A DNA stretch of 64,000 nt, from positions 1 to 64,000 of the forward strand of contig NZ_JAUSRE010000023.1 in assembly GCF_030811655.1 (NCBI RefSeq), given 5' to 3'. Within the stretch, counting starts at the first letter, position 1. Each line of letters opens with the position of its first letter. The notes under the pieces are model-generated. The model saw only the letters and a list, made by a program, of their open reading frames with translations. It did not search any database and was not told where the DNA came from. This document shows positions 1 through 8,824 of the stretch, piece by piece. Position numbers and translations under genes: made by a program. This DNA is from Pseudarthrobacter enclensis. GTDB taxonomy: Bacteria > Actinomycetota > Actinomycetes > Actinomycetales > Micrococcaceae.

Positions 1-1305
1 TTCCGCACGCACAAGGCAGCCCTTGAAGAGCTGCCCGCCCTTCGTCCGGACGTGAAATACACCGCCACCTACTTTGATGCCTCCGTCCATAATCCCGAGC
101 GTCTGACCCTGGACGTCCTGCAGGACGGTGAGAAGGCCGGCCGCGCAGGTTTTGCCGGTACCAGCGGACAGGGGGCCACCGCACGGGCCAGCAACTACCT
201 TTCCCTGCAGTCGATGTCATCAGCCCCCAACCCAGGGACCGGCAAGGGAGGCACCGTCCGCCTCCGCGACGAACTCACTGGGGAAGAATTCGACTTCACG
301 GCCGACATCATCGTGAACACCACCGGGGCGTGGGTGGACCTCACCAACGAAGCGATGGGTGCTGCATCATCCTTTATGGGTGGCACCAAGGGATCACACA
401 TTGTGCTGGATCACCCCGGCCTCCTCGCCGCCTGCCGCGGACGCGAAATCTTCTTCGAGCACACGGACGGCCGGATTGTCCTCATCTACCCCATGGGGGA
501 CCGGGTCCTGGTGGGCACCACCGACGTTGACGCGGACATGGCAGAGGACGCCATCTGCACAGACGGGGAAATCCAGTACTTCTTTGACCTGATCGGCCAC
601 GTTTTTCCCTCGATCAACGTCACAGCCGACGACATCGTGTACACCTTCTCCGGTGTGCGCCCCCTCCCGAGCCATGATGCCACCCAGCCGGGCTTCGTCT
701 CCCGCGACTACCGCATCGAACGGCGGGCCTCCGGGGACAAGGGGAGCGGCGCCGTCGTCCTCAGCCTGGTGGGCGGCAAATGGACCACGTTCCGTGCCCT
801 CGCAGAGCACCTGACCAATGACGTCCTCGCCGAACTTGGCGTCCAGCGCAAGGTGTCAACAGCCCAGCTTCCCATCGGCGGCGGCGCCGGCTTCCCTGCG
901 GATGAAGCGGGAGAGCAGAAGTGGATCAAGGCGCATATGGCTGCCGGCCGGGACGCGGACCGTACCGCAGGTCTCCTGACCCGCTACGGGACCCGGGCCG
1001 AAGCGGTCATCGAATACCTCGACGCAGAACCCGACCAGCCGCTGCGGTCCACCAGGGAGCTCAGCGTCCGTGAGCTGGAGTTCATGGCGGCAAACGAGCA
1101 GGTGGGACACCTGGTGGATGTCTTCATCCGGCGTACCTCCCTGGCGTTCCGGGGGCTCGTCACCGGCGAACTTCTCAATGAAGTGGCGGAGGTGCTGTCC
1201 GGACCACTGAAATGGGACGCCGCAACCCGCGCCGCTGAGATCAAGCACGCCCAGGACGTGCTGCAGCGTCTCCACCGGGTGGAAACGCACAGCCTGGTCT
1301 CCTGA
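1..1305 (+). CDS. glpD: Glycerol-3-phosphate dehydrogenase, 3' part (GlpD)
   Basis: The reading frame is open from base 1, so the gene begins upstream of the window; about 434 residues remain. The internal GTG at 52 is not a convincing start because the frame and family similarity continue to its left. The protein is recognised as the FAD-dependent aerobic glycerol-3-phosphate dehydrogenase, which oxidises sn-glycerol-3-phosphate to dihydroxyacetone phosphate at the membrane. Visible family blocks are the VNTTGAWVD stretch, the KGSHIV stretch, the VGTTDVDAD stretch and the FSGVRPL block, followed by the C-terminal helical cap. The N-terminal Rossmann GxGxxG segment lies outside the window. 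glpF follows 86 bp downstream and glpK after that, which supports a glycerol-utilisation cluster. Confidence 0.95.
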   Translation, partial: FRTHKAALEELPALRPDVKYTATYFDASVHNPERLTLDVLQDGEKAGRAGFAGTSGQGATARASNYLSLQSMSSAPNPGTGKGGTVRLRDELTGEEFDFTADIIVNTTGAWVDLTNEAMGAASSFMGGTKGSHIVLDHPGLLAACRGREIFFEHTDGRIVLIYPMGDRVLVGTTDVDADMAEDAICTDGEIQYFFDLIGHVFPSINVTADDIVYTFSGVRPLPSHDATQPGFVSRDYRIERRASGDKGSGAVVLSLVGGKWTTFRALAEHLTNDVLAELGVQRKVSTAQLPIGGGAGFPADEAGEQKWIKAHMAAGRDADRTAGLLTRYGTRAEAVIEYLDAEPDQPLRSTRELSVRELEFMAANEQVGHLVDVFIRRTSLAFRGLVTGELLNEVAEVLSGPLKWDAATRAAEIKHAQDVLQRLHRVETHSLVS

Positions 1306-1391
1306 GGCCAGGCGGCCGGGCGCGCCAGTGCCCCGGCCCAACGGTCCTTCACCCGAAGAGGACCGACAACTAAACAAAGAAGGAGTCAAAG

Positions 1392-2141
1392 ATGTCTCTA
1401 GGAATAGTCTTCCTCTCCGAAGTCTTTGGTACGGGCATGCTGACCCTGTTGGGTTGCGGCGTCGTTGCCAACGTGGCTTTGAGGGGGACAAAAGGCAACA
1501 ACGGCGGTTTCCTGATGGTCACCTGGGGGTGGGGAATCGCCGTCTTCTCCGGCGTCTTCGTCGCCGCCAAGTCCGGTGCCCACCTGAATCCGGCCGTTAC
1601 CTTGGGCCTGCTGATGAACGGCAAGGCCGAGTACGCTCCGGGGGTCGCTGTAGATTTCGGCTCCACCCTGACCTATCTCGGCGGCGAGATGGTGGGCGCC
1701 TTCCTCGGTGCCGTGGTTTGCTGGCTGGCCTACAAGCAGCATTTTGATGACGAGCCCGAGCCTGCCGGCAAGCTGGGTACGTTTTCCACCGGCCCGGCGA
1801 TCCGTTCCACCCCGTGGAACCTGATCACCGAGATCATCGGTACGTTCGTCCTGGTCTTCGTGATCCTGACCCTGGGCGGCACCCCCTCGGGGCTTGGCCC
1901 GCTGGCCGTGGCACTCCTCGTGGTGGGCATCGGTGTGTCCCTTGGCGGCCCCACCGGATACGCCATCAACCCGGCCCGTGACCTGGGCCCACGCATTGCC
2001 CACGCACTGCTTCCCATCAAGGGCAAGGGCTCCAGTGACTGGAGCTATGCCTGGATCCCGGTGGTTGGGCCGCTCGTGGGCGGCGCCCTGGCCGGAATTG
2101 TTGCAAGGATCGTTCCAATCATCATCACTGCCGCCTCCTAA
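1392..2141 (+). CDS. glpF: Glycerol uptake facilitator (MIP/aquaglyceroporin, GlpF)
   Basis: A 249-residue polytopic membrane protein of the major intrinsic protein family that passes glycerol through the inner membrane by facilitated diffusion. Both pore-forming NPA boxes are present, Asn66-Pro-Ala and Asn193-Pro-Ala. The second continues as NPARDLGPR, and the Asp after the Arg is typical of glycerol channels rather than strict water channels. A GAAGGAG ribosome-binding site sits about 8 bases before the ATG. It lies between glpD and glpK, with the kinase 42 bp downstream, so imported glycerol can be trapped at once by phosphorylation. Confidence 0.96.
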   Translation: MSLGIVFLSEVFGTGMLTLLGCGVVANVALRGTKGNNGGFLMVTWGWGIAVFSGVFVAAKSGAHLNPAVTLGLLMNGKAEYAPGVAVDFGSTLTYLGGEMVGAFLGAVVCWLAYKQHFDDEPEPAGKLGTFSTGPAIRSTPWNLITEIIGTFVLVFVILTLGGTPSGLGPLAVALLVVGIGVSLGGPTGYAINPARDLGPRIAHALLPIKGKGSSDWSYAWIPVVGPLVGGALAGIVARIVPIIITAAS

Positions 2142-2183
2142 GACCCCGGCTAACAGTTCGAACAACAAGACAAGGACGTCATC

Positions 2184-3698
2184 ATGAACCAGTACGTAAT
2201 CGCCATCGACCAGGGCACCACCAGCACCCGCGCTATCATCTTCGACCACAGCGGCGCCATTGTCTCCTCCGGCCAGATGGAACACGAACAGATCTTCCCG
2301 CAAGCCGGCTGGGTGGAGCACGACGCCACGGAAATCTGGAACAACACCCGTGAGGTCATCGGCTCCGCGCTTTCCAAGGCGAACCTGACACGGCACGATA
2401 TTGCCGCCGTCGGCATTACCAACCAGCGCGAAACCGCCGTGGTGTGGGACAAGACCACCGGCAAGCCGGTCTACAACGCCATTGTGTGGCAGGACACCCG
2501 GACCCAGGACATTGTTGATGAACTGTCCAGGGACGGCGGCGGGGACCGCTTCAAGCAAAAGGTGGGGCTGCCACTGGCAACCTACTTCTCCGGGACCAAG
2601 ATCAAATGGATCCTGGACAATGTCGACGGCGCCCGCGAGAAAGCCGAGGCCGGGGACCTGGTGTTCGGCAACACGGACGCCTGGGTCCTGTGGAACCTGA
2701 CGGGCGGCGTTGACGGCGGCGTCCACGTCACCGATGTCACCAACGCATCCCGCACGCTGTTCATGGACCTCGAGACCCTCCAGTGGGATGACGAGATCCT
2801 GGGCATCTTCGGCGTGCCGCGCAGCATGATGCCGGAAATCAAGTCCTCCTCAGAGGTGTACGGCGAGGTCCACGGATCCCAGCTGCTCCGCGAGACACCC
2901 GTGGCGGGTATCCTGGGCGACCAGCAGGCCGCCACCTTCGGGCAGGCAGCGTTCGACACCGGTGAAGCCAAGAACACCTACGGCACCGGCTGCTTCCTGA
3001 TCTTCAACACCGGCGAGGAGATCGTCCACTCCAAGAACGGGCTCCTCACCACCGTGGGCTATAAGCTCGGCGACGCCAAGCCGCACTACGCCCTCGAAGG
3101 ATCCATCGCCGTCACGGGCTCACTCATCCAGTGGCTGCGGGACAACCTGGGCATGATCAGCAGCGCACCGGAGGTGGAGACCCTGGCCGCGGCCGTGAAG
3201 GACAACGGCGGCGTGTACATCGTTCCCGCTTTCTCGGGCCTGTTTGCTCCGTACTGGCGCTCGGACGCCCGCGGTGCGATTGTGGGCCTGACCCGGTTCG
3301 TCAACAAGAACCACATTGCCCGGGCGGCCCTGGAAGCCACCGCGTTCCAGACCCGCGAGGTGCTGGACGCCGTCAACGCGGACTCCGGCGTTCCGCTGAG
3401 CGAGCTGAAGGTCGACGGCGGTATGGTCGCCAACGATGCCCTCATGCAGTTCCAGGCGGACATCCTGGGCGTTCCGGTGATCCGGCCCAAGGTCGTGGAA
3501 ACGACCGCGCTGGGTGCCGCCTACGCGGCCGGTCTCGCCGTCGGCTTCTGGAAGGACCTGGGCGAACTGTCCGCCAACTGGTCCGAGGACAAGCGCTGGG
3601 AACCGCAAATGGACAAGGCGGAGCAGGAGCGCCAGCTGCGCCTCTGGAAGAAAGCCGTCACCAAGTCCATGGATTGGGTCGACGAGGACGTGAAGTAA
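2184..3698 (+). CDS. glpK: Glycerol kinase (GlpK)
   Basis: Full-length FGGY-family kinase of 504 residues that phosphorylates glycerol with ATP to sn-glycerol-3-phosphate. The N-terminal phosphate-binding DQGTTSTRA motif starts at residue 9. The GITNQRET block and the C-terminal signature around KVDGGMVAND follow in normal order. Length matches bacterial GlpK (about 500 residues). It closes the glpD-glpF-glpK cluster, and a strong hairpin follows 15 bp after the stop. The product feeds GlpD encoded upstream. Confidence 0.97.
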   Translation: MNQYVIAIDQGTTSTRAIIFDHSGAIVSSGQMEHEQIFPQAGWVEHDATEIWNNTREVIGSALSKANLTRHDIAAVGITNQRETAVVWDKTTGKPVYNAIVWQDTRTQDIVDELSRDGGGDRFKQKVGLPLATYFSGTKIKWILDNVDGAREKAEAGDLVFGNTDAWVLWNLTGGVDGGVHVTDVTNASRTLFMDLETLQWDDEILGIFGVPRSMMPEIKSSSEVYGEVHGSQLLRETPVAGILGDQQAATFGQAAFDTGEAKNTYGTGCFLIFNTGEEIVHSKNGLLTTVGYKLGDAKPHYALEGSIAVTGSLIQWLRDNLGMISSAPEVETLAAAVKDNGGVYIVPAFSGLFAPYWRSDARGAIVGLTRFVNKNHIARAALEATAFQTREVLDAVNADSGVPLSELKVDGGMVANDALMQFQADILGVPVIRPKVVETTALGAAYAAGLAVGFWKDLGELSANWSEDKRWEPQMDKAEQERQLRLWKKAVTKSMDWVDEDVK

Positions 3699-3712
3699 AG
3701 TCCTTCAACCCC

Positions 3713-3750
3713 ACCGGGCCGTCCTGGCTGTCCAGGCAGGACGGCCCGGT
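3713..3750 (+). terminator. Hairpin downstream of glpK
   Basis: A perfect 14-bp inverted repeat (ACCGGGCCGTCCTG at 3713-3726 and its complement at 3737-3750) with a 10-base loop begins 15 bases after the glpK stop. There is no T-run behind it, which is common for terminators in GC-rich actinobacteria. It probably ends the glp transcript. Confidence 0.75.
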
Positions 3751-4045
3751 CAGTGCCCGCGAGCCCCTGCCAGGCCGCAAGTTCTCCTGCAGCACAGGCG
3801 CGGCATGCGCGGTGAAAGGGTACCCATGGCCCGGCTCTTGGAGCCGCCAGGAGTTCCCTGCACGTCGCAGCGGGGTGTTGCTATCCCAGTATTGATCCCC
3901 ATTGAAATCCAACCACGCAGTAACTTCGATGTGATTGCCCGTGGCTGGACAGGGCAAACAGCGAGCTGAGCCGATGAAGTGGGGCCAAACCTAACCGGGT
4001 GGATTCTAACGATCACTGCCACACTTGAGCCTTTCAGGAGTTGCG
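3751..4045. other. Intergenic region, no gene seen
   Basis: About 300 bases between the glpK terminator and a possible small ORF. I see no convincing reading frame, repeat or RNA gene. Confidence 0.5.
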
Positions 4046-4186
4046 ATGGCGCTAGCCAAGAAACGGAAGCTGAACCCGGGCCCGGTGGCGAAAGCAGCCG
4101 AGCGTGCACACAATATTCGGCTCATGAAGCAAGGGACAAATCCAAAGAAATCTGCCAGGGCCTGTGCGTCCCCGGCCATCACATAG
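4046..4186 (+). CDS. Possible small basic protein (46 aa), unknown
   Basis: A 46-residue frame with an AGGAG ribosome-binding site about 5 bases before its ATG. The N-terminal half is strongly basic (begins MALAKKRKLNPGP), with two Cys-free Lys-rich patches and one Cys near the end. I do not recognise the family. It lies in a scarred stretch beside an istB remnant, so it may be a fragment left by rearrangement rather than a working gene. The good ribosome-binding site is the main support. Confidence 0.3.
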   Translation: MALAKKRKLNPGPVAKAAERAHNIRLMKQGTNPKKSARACASPAIT

Positions 4187-4311
4187 CCCTTTGGGATGCC
4201 CCTACCACCAGTTAAGCCAGAAGGTTCCGCGGCGGCCTGGTCCCGCATGGCCGTGGAACCACTCGCGATTAGGTAATCGCCCATGTCAACCAGGGCGTCG
4301 AGTGTGGCACG

Positions 4312-4590
4312 GTGCCGGCAGGTGCCGTCCTTGTTATCGATGAAGTTGGCTACATCCCGTTCGAGCAGGACGCGGCTGACCTGTTCTTCCACTTGGTCTC
4401 GTCCCGCTACGAACGTGCCTCGCTGATCCTGACCTCGAGTCTCCCGTTCGCCCGCTGGGGAGACGTCCTGGCGATCAGGTCGTCGCGTCGGCCATGATCG
4501 ACCGCCTCGTCTGCCACGCCGAAGTCATGATCCTGAAAAGCTCCAGTTACCGCCTCCAACGGCGAACTTTTCGTCAATCGCCGACACTGG
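4312..4590 (+). pseudogene. istB: Remnant of IS21-family helper ATPase (istB), frameshifted
   Basis: The frame from 4312 encodes the Walker-B region typical of IstB (VLVIDEVGYIPFEQ) followed by the family stretch SSRYERASLILTSS and WGDV. At about 4470 a one-base deletion moves the match to the next frame, where DQVVASAMIDRLV and LKSSSYRLQRR continue the IstB C-terminus. The Walker A region and the IstA transposase are absent, so this is a dead fragment of an IS21-type element. Its end lies just upstream of the amt promoter region. Confidence 0.8.
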
Positions 4591-4619
4591 TGCCAGGACT
4601 GGGGCTTGGTGTGGTGTTT

Positions 4620-4657
4620 GTAACACGGTGGTAACGCGTGGGAGCGGTTGTGGAAAC
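4620..4657 (+). promoter_or_regulatory. GlnR-like operator upstream of amt
   Basis: Four 5-base half sites lie exactly 11 bp apart: GTAAC at 4620, GTAAC at 4631, GAGCG at 4642 and GAAAC at 4653. The actinobacterial GlnR consensus is GTnAC and GAAAC half sites separated by six bases. The position, 90-125 bp upstream of amt, fits nitrogen control of amt-glnK. The pattern is seen directly; binding by GlnR is inferred. Confidence 0.65.
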
Positions 4658-4746
4658 AAGCGGAGGCTAGGTTCTTTTGCGGGGCCACGCCCGTACATCG
4701 GAGTGGGCGCAGCGATGTGGATCCTTATGAGGAAGGTCTAGATTCG

Positions 4747-6126
4747 ATGAATACCGGGGATACGGCGTGGGTTCTGGTTTCGGCAGCGTTGGTGCTGTTG
4801 ATGACGCCGGGCCTGGCGTTTTTTTATGGCGGCATGACCCGTGCGAAGGCCGTGTTGAACATGATGATGATGAGTTTCGGCGCGATCGCTGTGGTCGGTG
4901 TCCTGTGGGTCCTTTATGGCTACTCCATGTCTTTCGGGACCGACGTTTTCGCCGGTCTGGTCGGCAGCCCTGGTGAAAAGTTTGGCCTCGCCGGGATCCT
5001 GTCCACGGGTGATGATATGCCGCTGGCTGGAACGATTCCGGAGATAGTTTTCGTCGGTTTCCAGGCTGTTTTCGCTATCATTACGGTCGCTCTCATCTCC
5101 GGAGCCATTGCAGACCGCACAAAATTCAGTTCCTGGTTGGTCTTCGCCGGGTTGTTCGCGACGATCGTGTATTTCCCCGTTGCACACTGGGTTTTCGATC
5201 TGAATAAGGACGCCTCGGGCAACGGCACGGGCGGGTGGCTGGGGCAGGGCCTCGGGGTGATCGACTTCGCAGGTGGTACGGCTGTGCATATCAACGCCGG
5301 CGCGGCGGGCCTTGCATTGGCGCTTCTGCTTGGGAAACGCAAGGGCTTCGGCAAGGACCCGGGACACCGTCCCCACAACCTGCCGTTCGTCATGCTCGGT
5401 GCCGGGCTGCTGTGGTTCGGTTGGTTCGGCTTTAACGCCGGTTCGGCGTTGGGCGCGAACGGTATCGCCGGTTATGCCTGGATCAACACCCTCGCTGCTC
5501 CTTGCGCCGCGGTCCTGGGCTGGCTGATTATCGAGAGGATACGGGACGGACACGCCACCTCACTCGGTGCGGCCTCAGGCGCCGTCGCGGGCCTGGTCGC
5601 AATCACACCGGCCTGCACTGCACTGACCCCGGTGTGGTCGCTCGTCCTGGGTCTGCTCGCCGGGGCACTCTGCGCACTGGCCGTTGGCCTGAAGTACAGG
5701 CTCAATTACGATGACTCACTCGACGTCGTCGGCGTTCACCTGGTCGGCGGAATCGCAGGGACCCTTTTCATCGGCCTCGCCGCTGACCCGGGGTCCCCCG
5801 CGGCCGGACAAGGCCTGTTCTACGGCGGGGGCTTGGAGCTGCTGGGCAAGCAAACCATCGGCGCCGGGTCAGTTCTGATCTACTCGTTCGTGTTGTCCTT
5901 CGTCATCGGCTGGGCCATTAAGAGGACCATGGGCTTCCGCATCCCGGTCCAGGATGAGATCGAGGGCATCGACGTCAGCGAGCATGCAGAGTCCGCCTAC
6001 GAGTACGGAGGCGTCGGAGTCGCGGGCAGCTTTCAGCCGCTTCACGACCAGATTCAGCACTCGTTTAACAAAAAAGACCCCCACCGCCCTGGCGACGCCG
6101 GGAGCACGGCTAGGATCCAGTCATGA
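4747..6126 (+). CDS. amt: Ammonium transporter (Amt)
   Basis: A 459-residue Amt/MEP/Rh channel for ammonium uptake with about eleven membrane segments. Family landmarks include FFYGGM in the first helix, the GGTAVHINAG block and the FGWFGFNAGS block. The start at 4747 (MNTGDTAW) was chosen because it has an AGGAAGG ribosome-binding site 10 bases upstream and gives the usual Amt N-terminus; the frame is open further upstream. The stop overlaps the glnK start (ATGA), so the two are translationally coupled. A GlnR-like site upstream suggests induction under nitrogen limitation. Confidence 0.96.
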   Translation: MNTGDTAWVLVSAALVLLMTPGLAFFYGGMTRAKAVLNMMMMSFGAIAVVGVLWVLYGYSMSFGTDVFAGLVGSPGEKFGLAGILSTGDDMPLAGTIPEIVFVGFQAVFAIITVALISGAIADRTKFSSWLVFAGLFATIVYFPVAHWVFDLNKDASGNGTGGWLGQGLGVIDFAGGTAVHINAGAAGLALALLLGKRKGFGKDPGHRPHNLPFVMLGAGLLWFGWFGFNAGSALGANGIAGYAWINTLAAPCAAVLGWLIIERIRDGHATSLGAASGAVAGLVAITPACTALTPVWSLVLGLLAGALCALAVGLKYRLNYDDSLDVVGVHLVGGIAGTLFIGLAADPGSPAAGQGLFYGGGLELLGKQTIGAGSVLIYSFVLSFVIGWAIKRTMGFRIPVQDEIEGIDVSEHAESAYEYGGVGVAGSFQPLHDQIQHSFNKKDPHRPGDAGSTARIQS

Positions 6127-6461
6127 AGCTGATCACCGCCATTGTCCGCCCGGAAAAACTCGATGACATCCGAAGCGCCTTGGAAGACCACGGAGTCCAA
6201 GGTCTGACGCTCAGCGCGGCAAGCGGCTACGGCCGGCAACGCGGGCACACCGAGGTCTACCGGGGAGCCGAGTACACCTCCGACCTGCTGGCCAAGGTCC
6301 GTATCGAAGTCCTCACGACCAATGAACAGTACGAGCAGATCCTGGCCCTGATCCTCACCGGATCAAACACAGGGCGCCCTGGCGACGGCAAAGTCTGGAT
6401 CACAGACATCCACGACGTCATCCGGGTGCGCACCGGAGAACGCGGACCAACAGCCATCTAA
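6123..6461 (+). CDS. glnK: PII nitrogen regulatory protein (GlnB/GlnK)
   Basis: A standard 112-residue PII trimer subunit that senses ATP/ADP and 2-oxoglutarate and plugs the Amt channel. The T-loop holds Tyr51 in the EVYRGAEY motif, the modification site used for adenylylation in actinobacteria. The C-terminal signature GDGKVWITDIHD is intact. It overlaps amt by four bases. The glnD modifying enzyme that often follows in actinobacteria is not here: downstream sequence is an insertion-element scar. Confidence 0.96.
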   Translation: MKLITAIVRPEKLDDIRSALEDHGVQGLTLSAASGYGRQRGHTEVYRGAEYTSDLLAKVRIEVLTTNEQYEQILALILTGSNTGRPGDGKVWITDIHDVIRVRTGERGPTAI

Positions 6462-6482
6462 ACCTCAACACGGCGGGTAACG

Positions 6483-6610
6483 GGGCTGTCTGATAAACGC
6501 GATAGGTAAGCTCTGGCCGGGTTTCACTCGTGGTTGGTTCGTTCGGGCCGGCCTGCGAGGATACTGGCGATCGCCTTTAGCGCTGGGCTGCACCTCATCA
6601 GCCAGCGTGC
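6483..6610 (-). mobile_element. Scar of an unidentified transposable element
   Basis: Read on the minus strand, about 25 codons ending at the stop at 6524-6526 look like a transposase C-terminus (SPALKAIASILAGRP), followed by a possible element end beginning GGGGCTGTCTGATAAACG on the plus strand near 6482. The rest of the element is missing. The family is not assigned. This scar separates glnK from unrelated genes. Confidence 0.35.
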
Positions 6611-6752
6611 CCCTGCCCCCCGGTGGGATCACGGGCTCTGTTGACGAGATACAGGCATTTCCGCCCAGCGGTCTCCTTTGGAAAGTGCCCGGACCGCTGT
6701 CCTGTAGCGGGCGGAACGGGCCCGCGGGGAAAATTCACGCAGAAGCAGCAGC

Positions 6753-7511
6753 CTATGTCCTGCTGGCCTCGTTCGCCTTGGCAAGTTGCGCGCCGGGGTC
6801 GCCGATCAGCCGTTGCATGTGTTCGAGCAGATAGTGCTGTCCGGCTTCGGTTGGGTGATCGCCGTCGGGACCGATGAGTTCGTCTACCTGACCGGATATC
6901 CAGGATTCCGAGATGGGGTCTACGAACTGGGCCTTCGCGTTGGCTGCGGCCGCCTTTATTGCGTGGCGTACTTGAAGCCTTTCGGGCTCGGGTTCGGGAG
7001 TATAAGACGGCGGTCCGATGACGATGACACGGGCGTTGGGGGCGGTGGTCTTGGCAGCGTGGATTGTGGTTGTGGCCGCGTCGCGCACTGCGTCCGGGGC
7101 GTAGCCGATGTCATTTTCGGAGCCAAACAAGATTACGGTATCGGTGTCGGGAGTCACGAAGCTGTTGACCTGTGTGCCGAACGTCCCTTGGAAGTCTCCC
7201 TGGCTGAGGTAGCCGCTGACGTTTTCCGCCGCGTTAATGATATTGACGTTGCCCTTGAAGCGGGAGTCGGCGCCGAGCAGCGCTGGCCAGGCGAGCTGCG
7301 GAGAGGTCCCGCAACCGGTGCTCAGAGAGTCACCGATGACGACGACACGCATCGGCCGAGCACCCGTGCTGGCCGGGTGTGTCGGCACCGATGCACCTGC
7401 TGTCAGCGCGAGAACACAAAGGCCCGCAGCGGCCAACTGACGTCGCCTGGTGCCCATTTTGCCGATCCCGTCCCGTCCTGGATTACTTCTGCTCGATCTT
7501 CCATGTTCCAC
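6753..7511 (-). CDS. Secreted SGNH/GDSL hydrolase
   Basis: A 252-residue exported esterase-like protein with the SGNH fold. Block I with the nucleophile Ser is GDSLSTG, block III is GSENDIG and block V with the catalytic Asp/His is DGDHPTEAG. A signal peptide precedes the domain (hydrophobic LAAAGLCVLALTAG). A second start, MGTRRR at 7457, would give a shorter and more normal signal peptide; neither start has a strong ribosome-binding site. The natural substrate cannot be told. A close paralogue, now frameshifted, lies at 12522-13453 on the same strand. Confidence 0.85.
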   Translation of the reverse strand: MEHGRSSRSNPGRDGIGKMGTRRRQLAAAGLCVLALTAGASVPTHPASTGARPMRVVVIGDSLSTGCGTSPQLAWPALLGADSRFKGNVNIINAAENVSGYLSQGDFQGTFGTQVNSFVTPDTDTVILFGSENDIGYAPDAVRDAATTTIHAAKTTAPNARVIVIGPPSYTPEPEPERLQVRHAIKAAAANAKAQFVDPISESWISGQVDELIGPDGDHPTEAGQHYLLEHMQRLIGDPGAQLAKANEASRT

Positions 7512-7624
7512 TATGAGTGTTTCGGGACTGTTTCGAACGCTCGGAGGTTCGAAGACTTCACCAAGACACGGCGGGAATGCAGTTCATTCGTGGTGGTGTA
7601 CGGGGGGTGTCCCTATGCTTTTTG

Positions 7625-8824
7625 TCAAGCGGCTTGGGCGGGTTTCTCCTCGTAGAGAGTGCCGTTTCTGAGCATGGAGTAGATAACGTCGCAACGGCGC
7701 CGGGCCAGGCAGATGACGGCTGCGTTGTGTTTCTTTCCCTGGTCCCGTTTCTTTTGGTAGTAGGCCTTCGACGCCGGATGGTGGCAGCTGGCGATCCATG
7801 CGGATCTGAACAAGGCGTTCTTGAGCTGTTTGTTGCCGGAGCGGGCAGGGAATTCACCGCGGATCGAAGTGCCGGAGCGCCGTGTCACGGGGGCTATGCC
7901 GGCGTAAGCGGCAAGGTGTCCTGCGGAGGTGAAGGTGCCGGCATCGCCGATGGTCAGGAGTATCGTCGCTGCGGTCTTGATGCCGACTCCCGGCATGGAC
8001 ATCAAGACCTGGGAAAGAGGGAAGTCATCGAGGAGCTTTTCGACTTCTTCGGCCACGATGCCGCGCTGGTGTTTGAGTTCCTTGATTTGCGCCGCGACGC
8101 GGGGAATGACCAGTTCGACGGCTTCGGTGCCGATGACCGTGACGGTCTGCTCGTCCATCGCCGTGAAGACCGCGTCGACCAGGTTCACCGGGTCCTTCCG
8201 GCTGTGGTTCCGGGCCCAACGAAGCACATTGCCCCGGCCAGCGGCCCGCAGCCCGGTGGGTCCGGAGTACTTGATGAACAGCTCCAGGACCAGAGCGCGG
8301 GTCAGCACTGTTCCCGGGAAGACACGCTCCAAGGCGGGGAAAATCTGCAGCAGCAGGGACCGCAGACGGTTGATTGCCCTGGTGCACTCAGGGGTCAGAT
8401 CAGCGTCGAATCCGGAGAGTACTTTCAGCCCCGCGAGCACCTCGCTGTCCCGGTCGACGGCCCGCAGCGTGTGCGGCATCGCACGCGCTGTCTCGGCGAT
8501 GATGAACGCGTCCCGCGCATCCGTCTTGGACTTTCCCGGGTACAGGTCAGCGGCTTTGCGCATCGCCAGGCCCGGCAGGTAGGCAACAGTGCAGCCGCAG
8601 TCCCGCGCCACCGCTATCGGCAGCGCACCGATCGTGTTGGGCTGGTCCACGATCACCAGCACCCTGCCGTGCTCCTGCAGGCCAGTGAAAAGCTCGCGCA
8701 GTCGCGCCTCATCCTGCGGCAACGGCTTGTCAAAGACCCGTTCGCCGACGGCGTTCAACGCCGCGGCGTGATGCTCAGACTTGCCGACATCAAGCCCGCA
8801 GTAGACCTCGTACCCTTCGTCCAT
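7625..8824 (-). CDS. IS110-family transposase (DEDD recombinase)
   Basis: A 399-residue intact recombinase. The N-terminal RuvC-like DEDD domain starts with YCGLDVGKSEHHA and contains the GKSKTDARDA block. The C-terminal transposase_20 domain carries SMPGVGIKTAATIL and the catalytic-Ser region near RSGTSIRGEFPARSGNK. The ATG at 8824 has an AAAGGAG ribosome-binding site. Only eight bases separate its stop from the nearby terminal repeat, so nearly all non-coding DNA of the element lies upstream of the gene. Confidence 0.92.
   Translation of the reverse strand: MDEGYEVYCGLDVGKSEHHAAALNAVGERVFDKPLPQDEARLRELFTGLQEHGRVLVIVDQPNTIGALPIAVARDCGCTVAYLPGLAMRKAADLYPGKSKTDARDAFIIAETARAMPHTLRAVDRDSEVLAGLKVLSGFDADLTPECTRAINRLRSLLLQIFPALERVFPGTVLTRALVLELFIKYSGPTGLRAAGRGNVLRWARNHSRKDPVNLVDAVFTAMDEQTVTVIGTEAVELVIPRVAAQIKELKHQRGIVAEEVEKLLDDFPLSQVLMSMPGVGIKTAATILLTIGDAGTFTSAGHLAAYAGIAPVTRRSGTSIRGEFPARSGNKQLKNALFRSAWIASCHHPASKAYYQKKRDQGKKHNAAVICLARRRCDVIYSMLRNGTLYEEKPAQAA

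Noticed and set aside
4006..4392. Minus-strand frame of 128 codons opposite the istB scar
   Set aside because: It overlaps the recognisable istB remnant on the other strand and shows no family signature that I can name.
6483..6513. Tn3-type 38-bp terminal repeat
   Set aside because: The sequence starts with GGGG and contains TAAG, but the length is wrong and no Tn3 transposase or resolvase is present.
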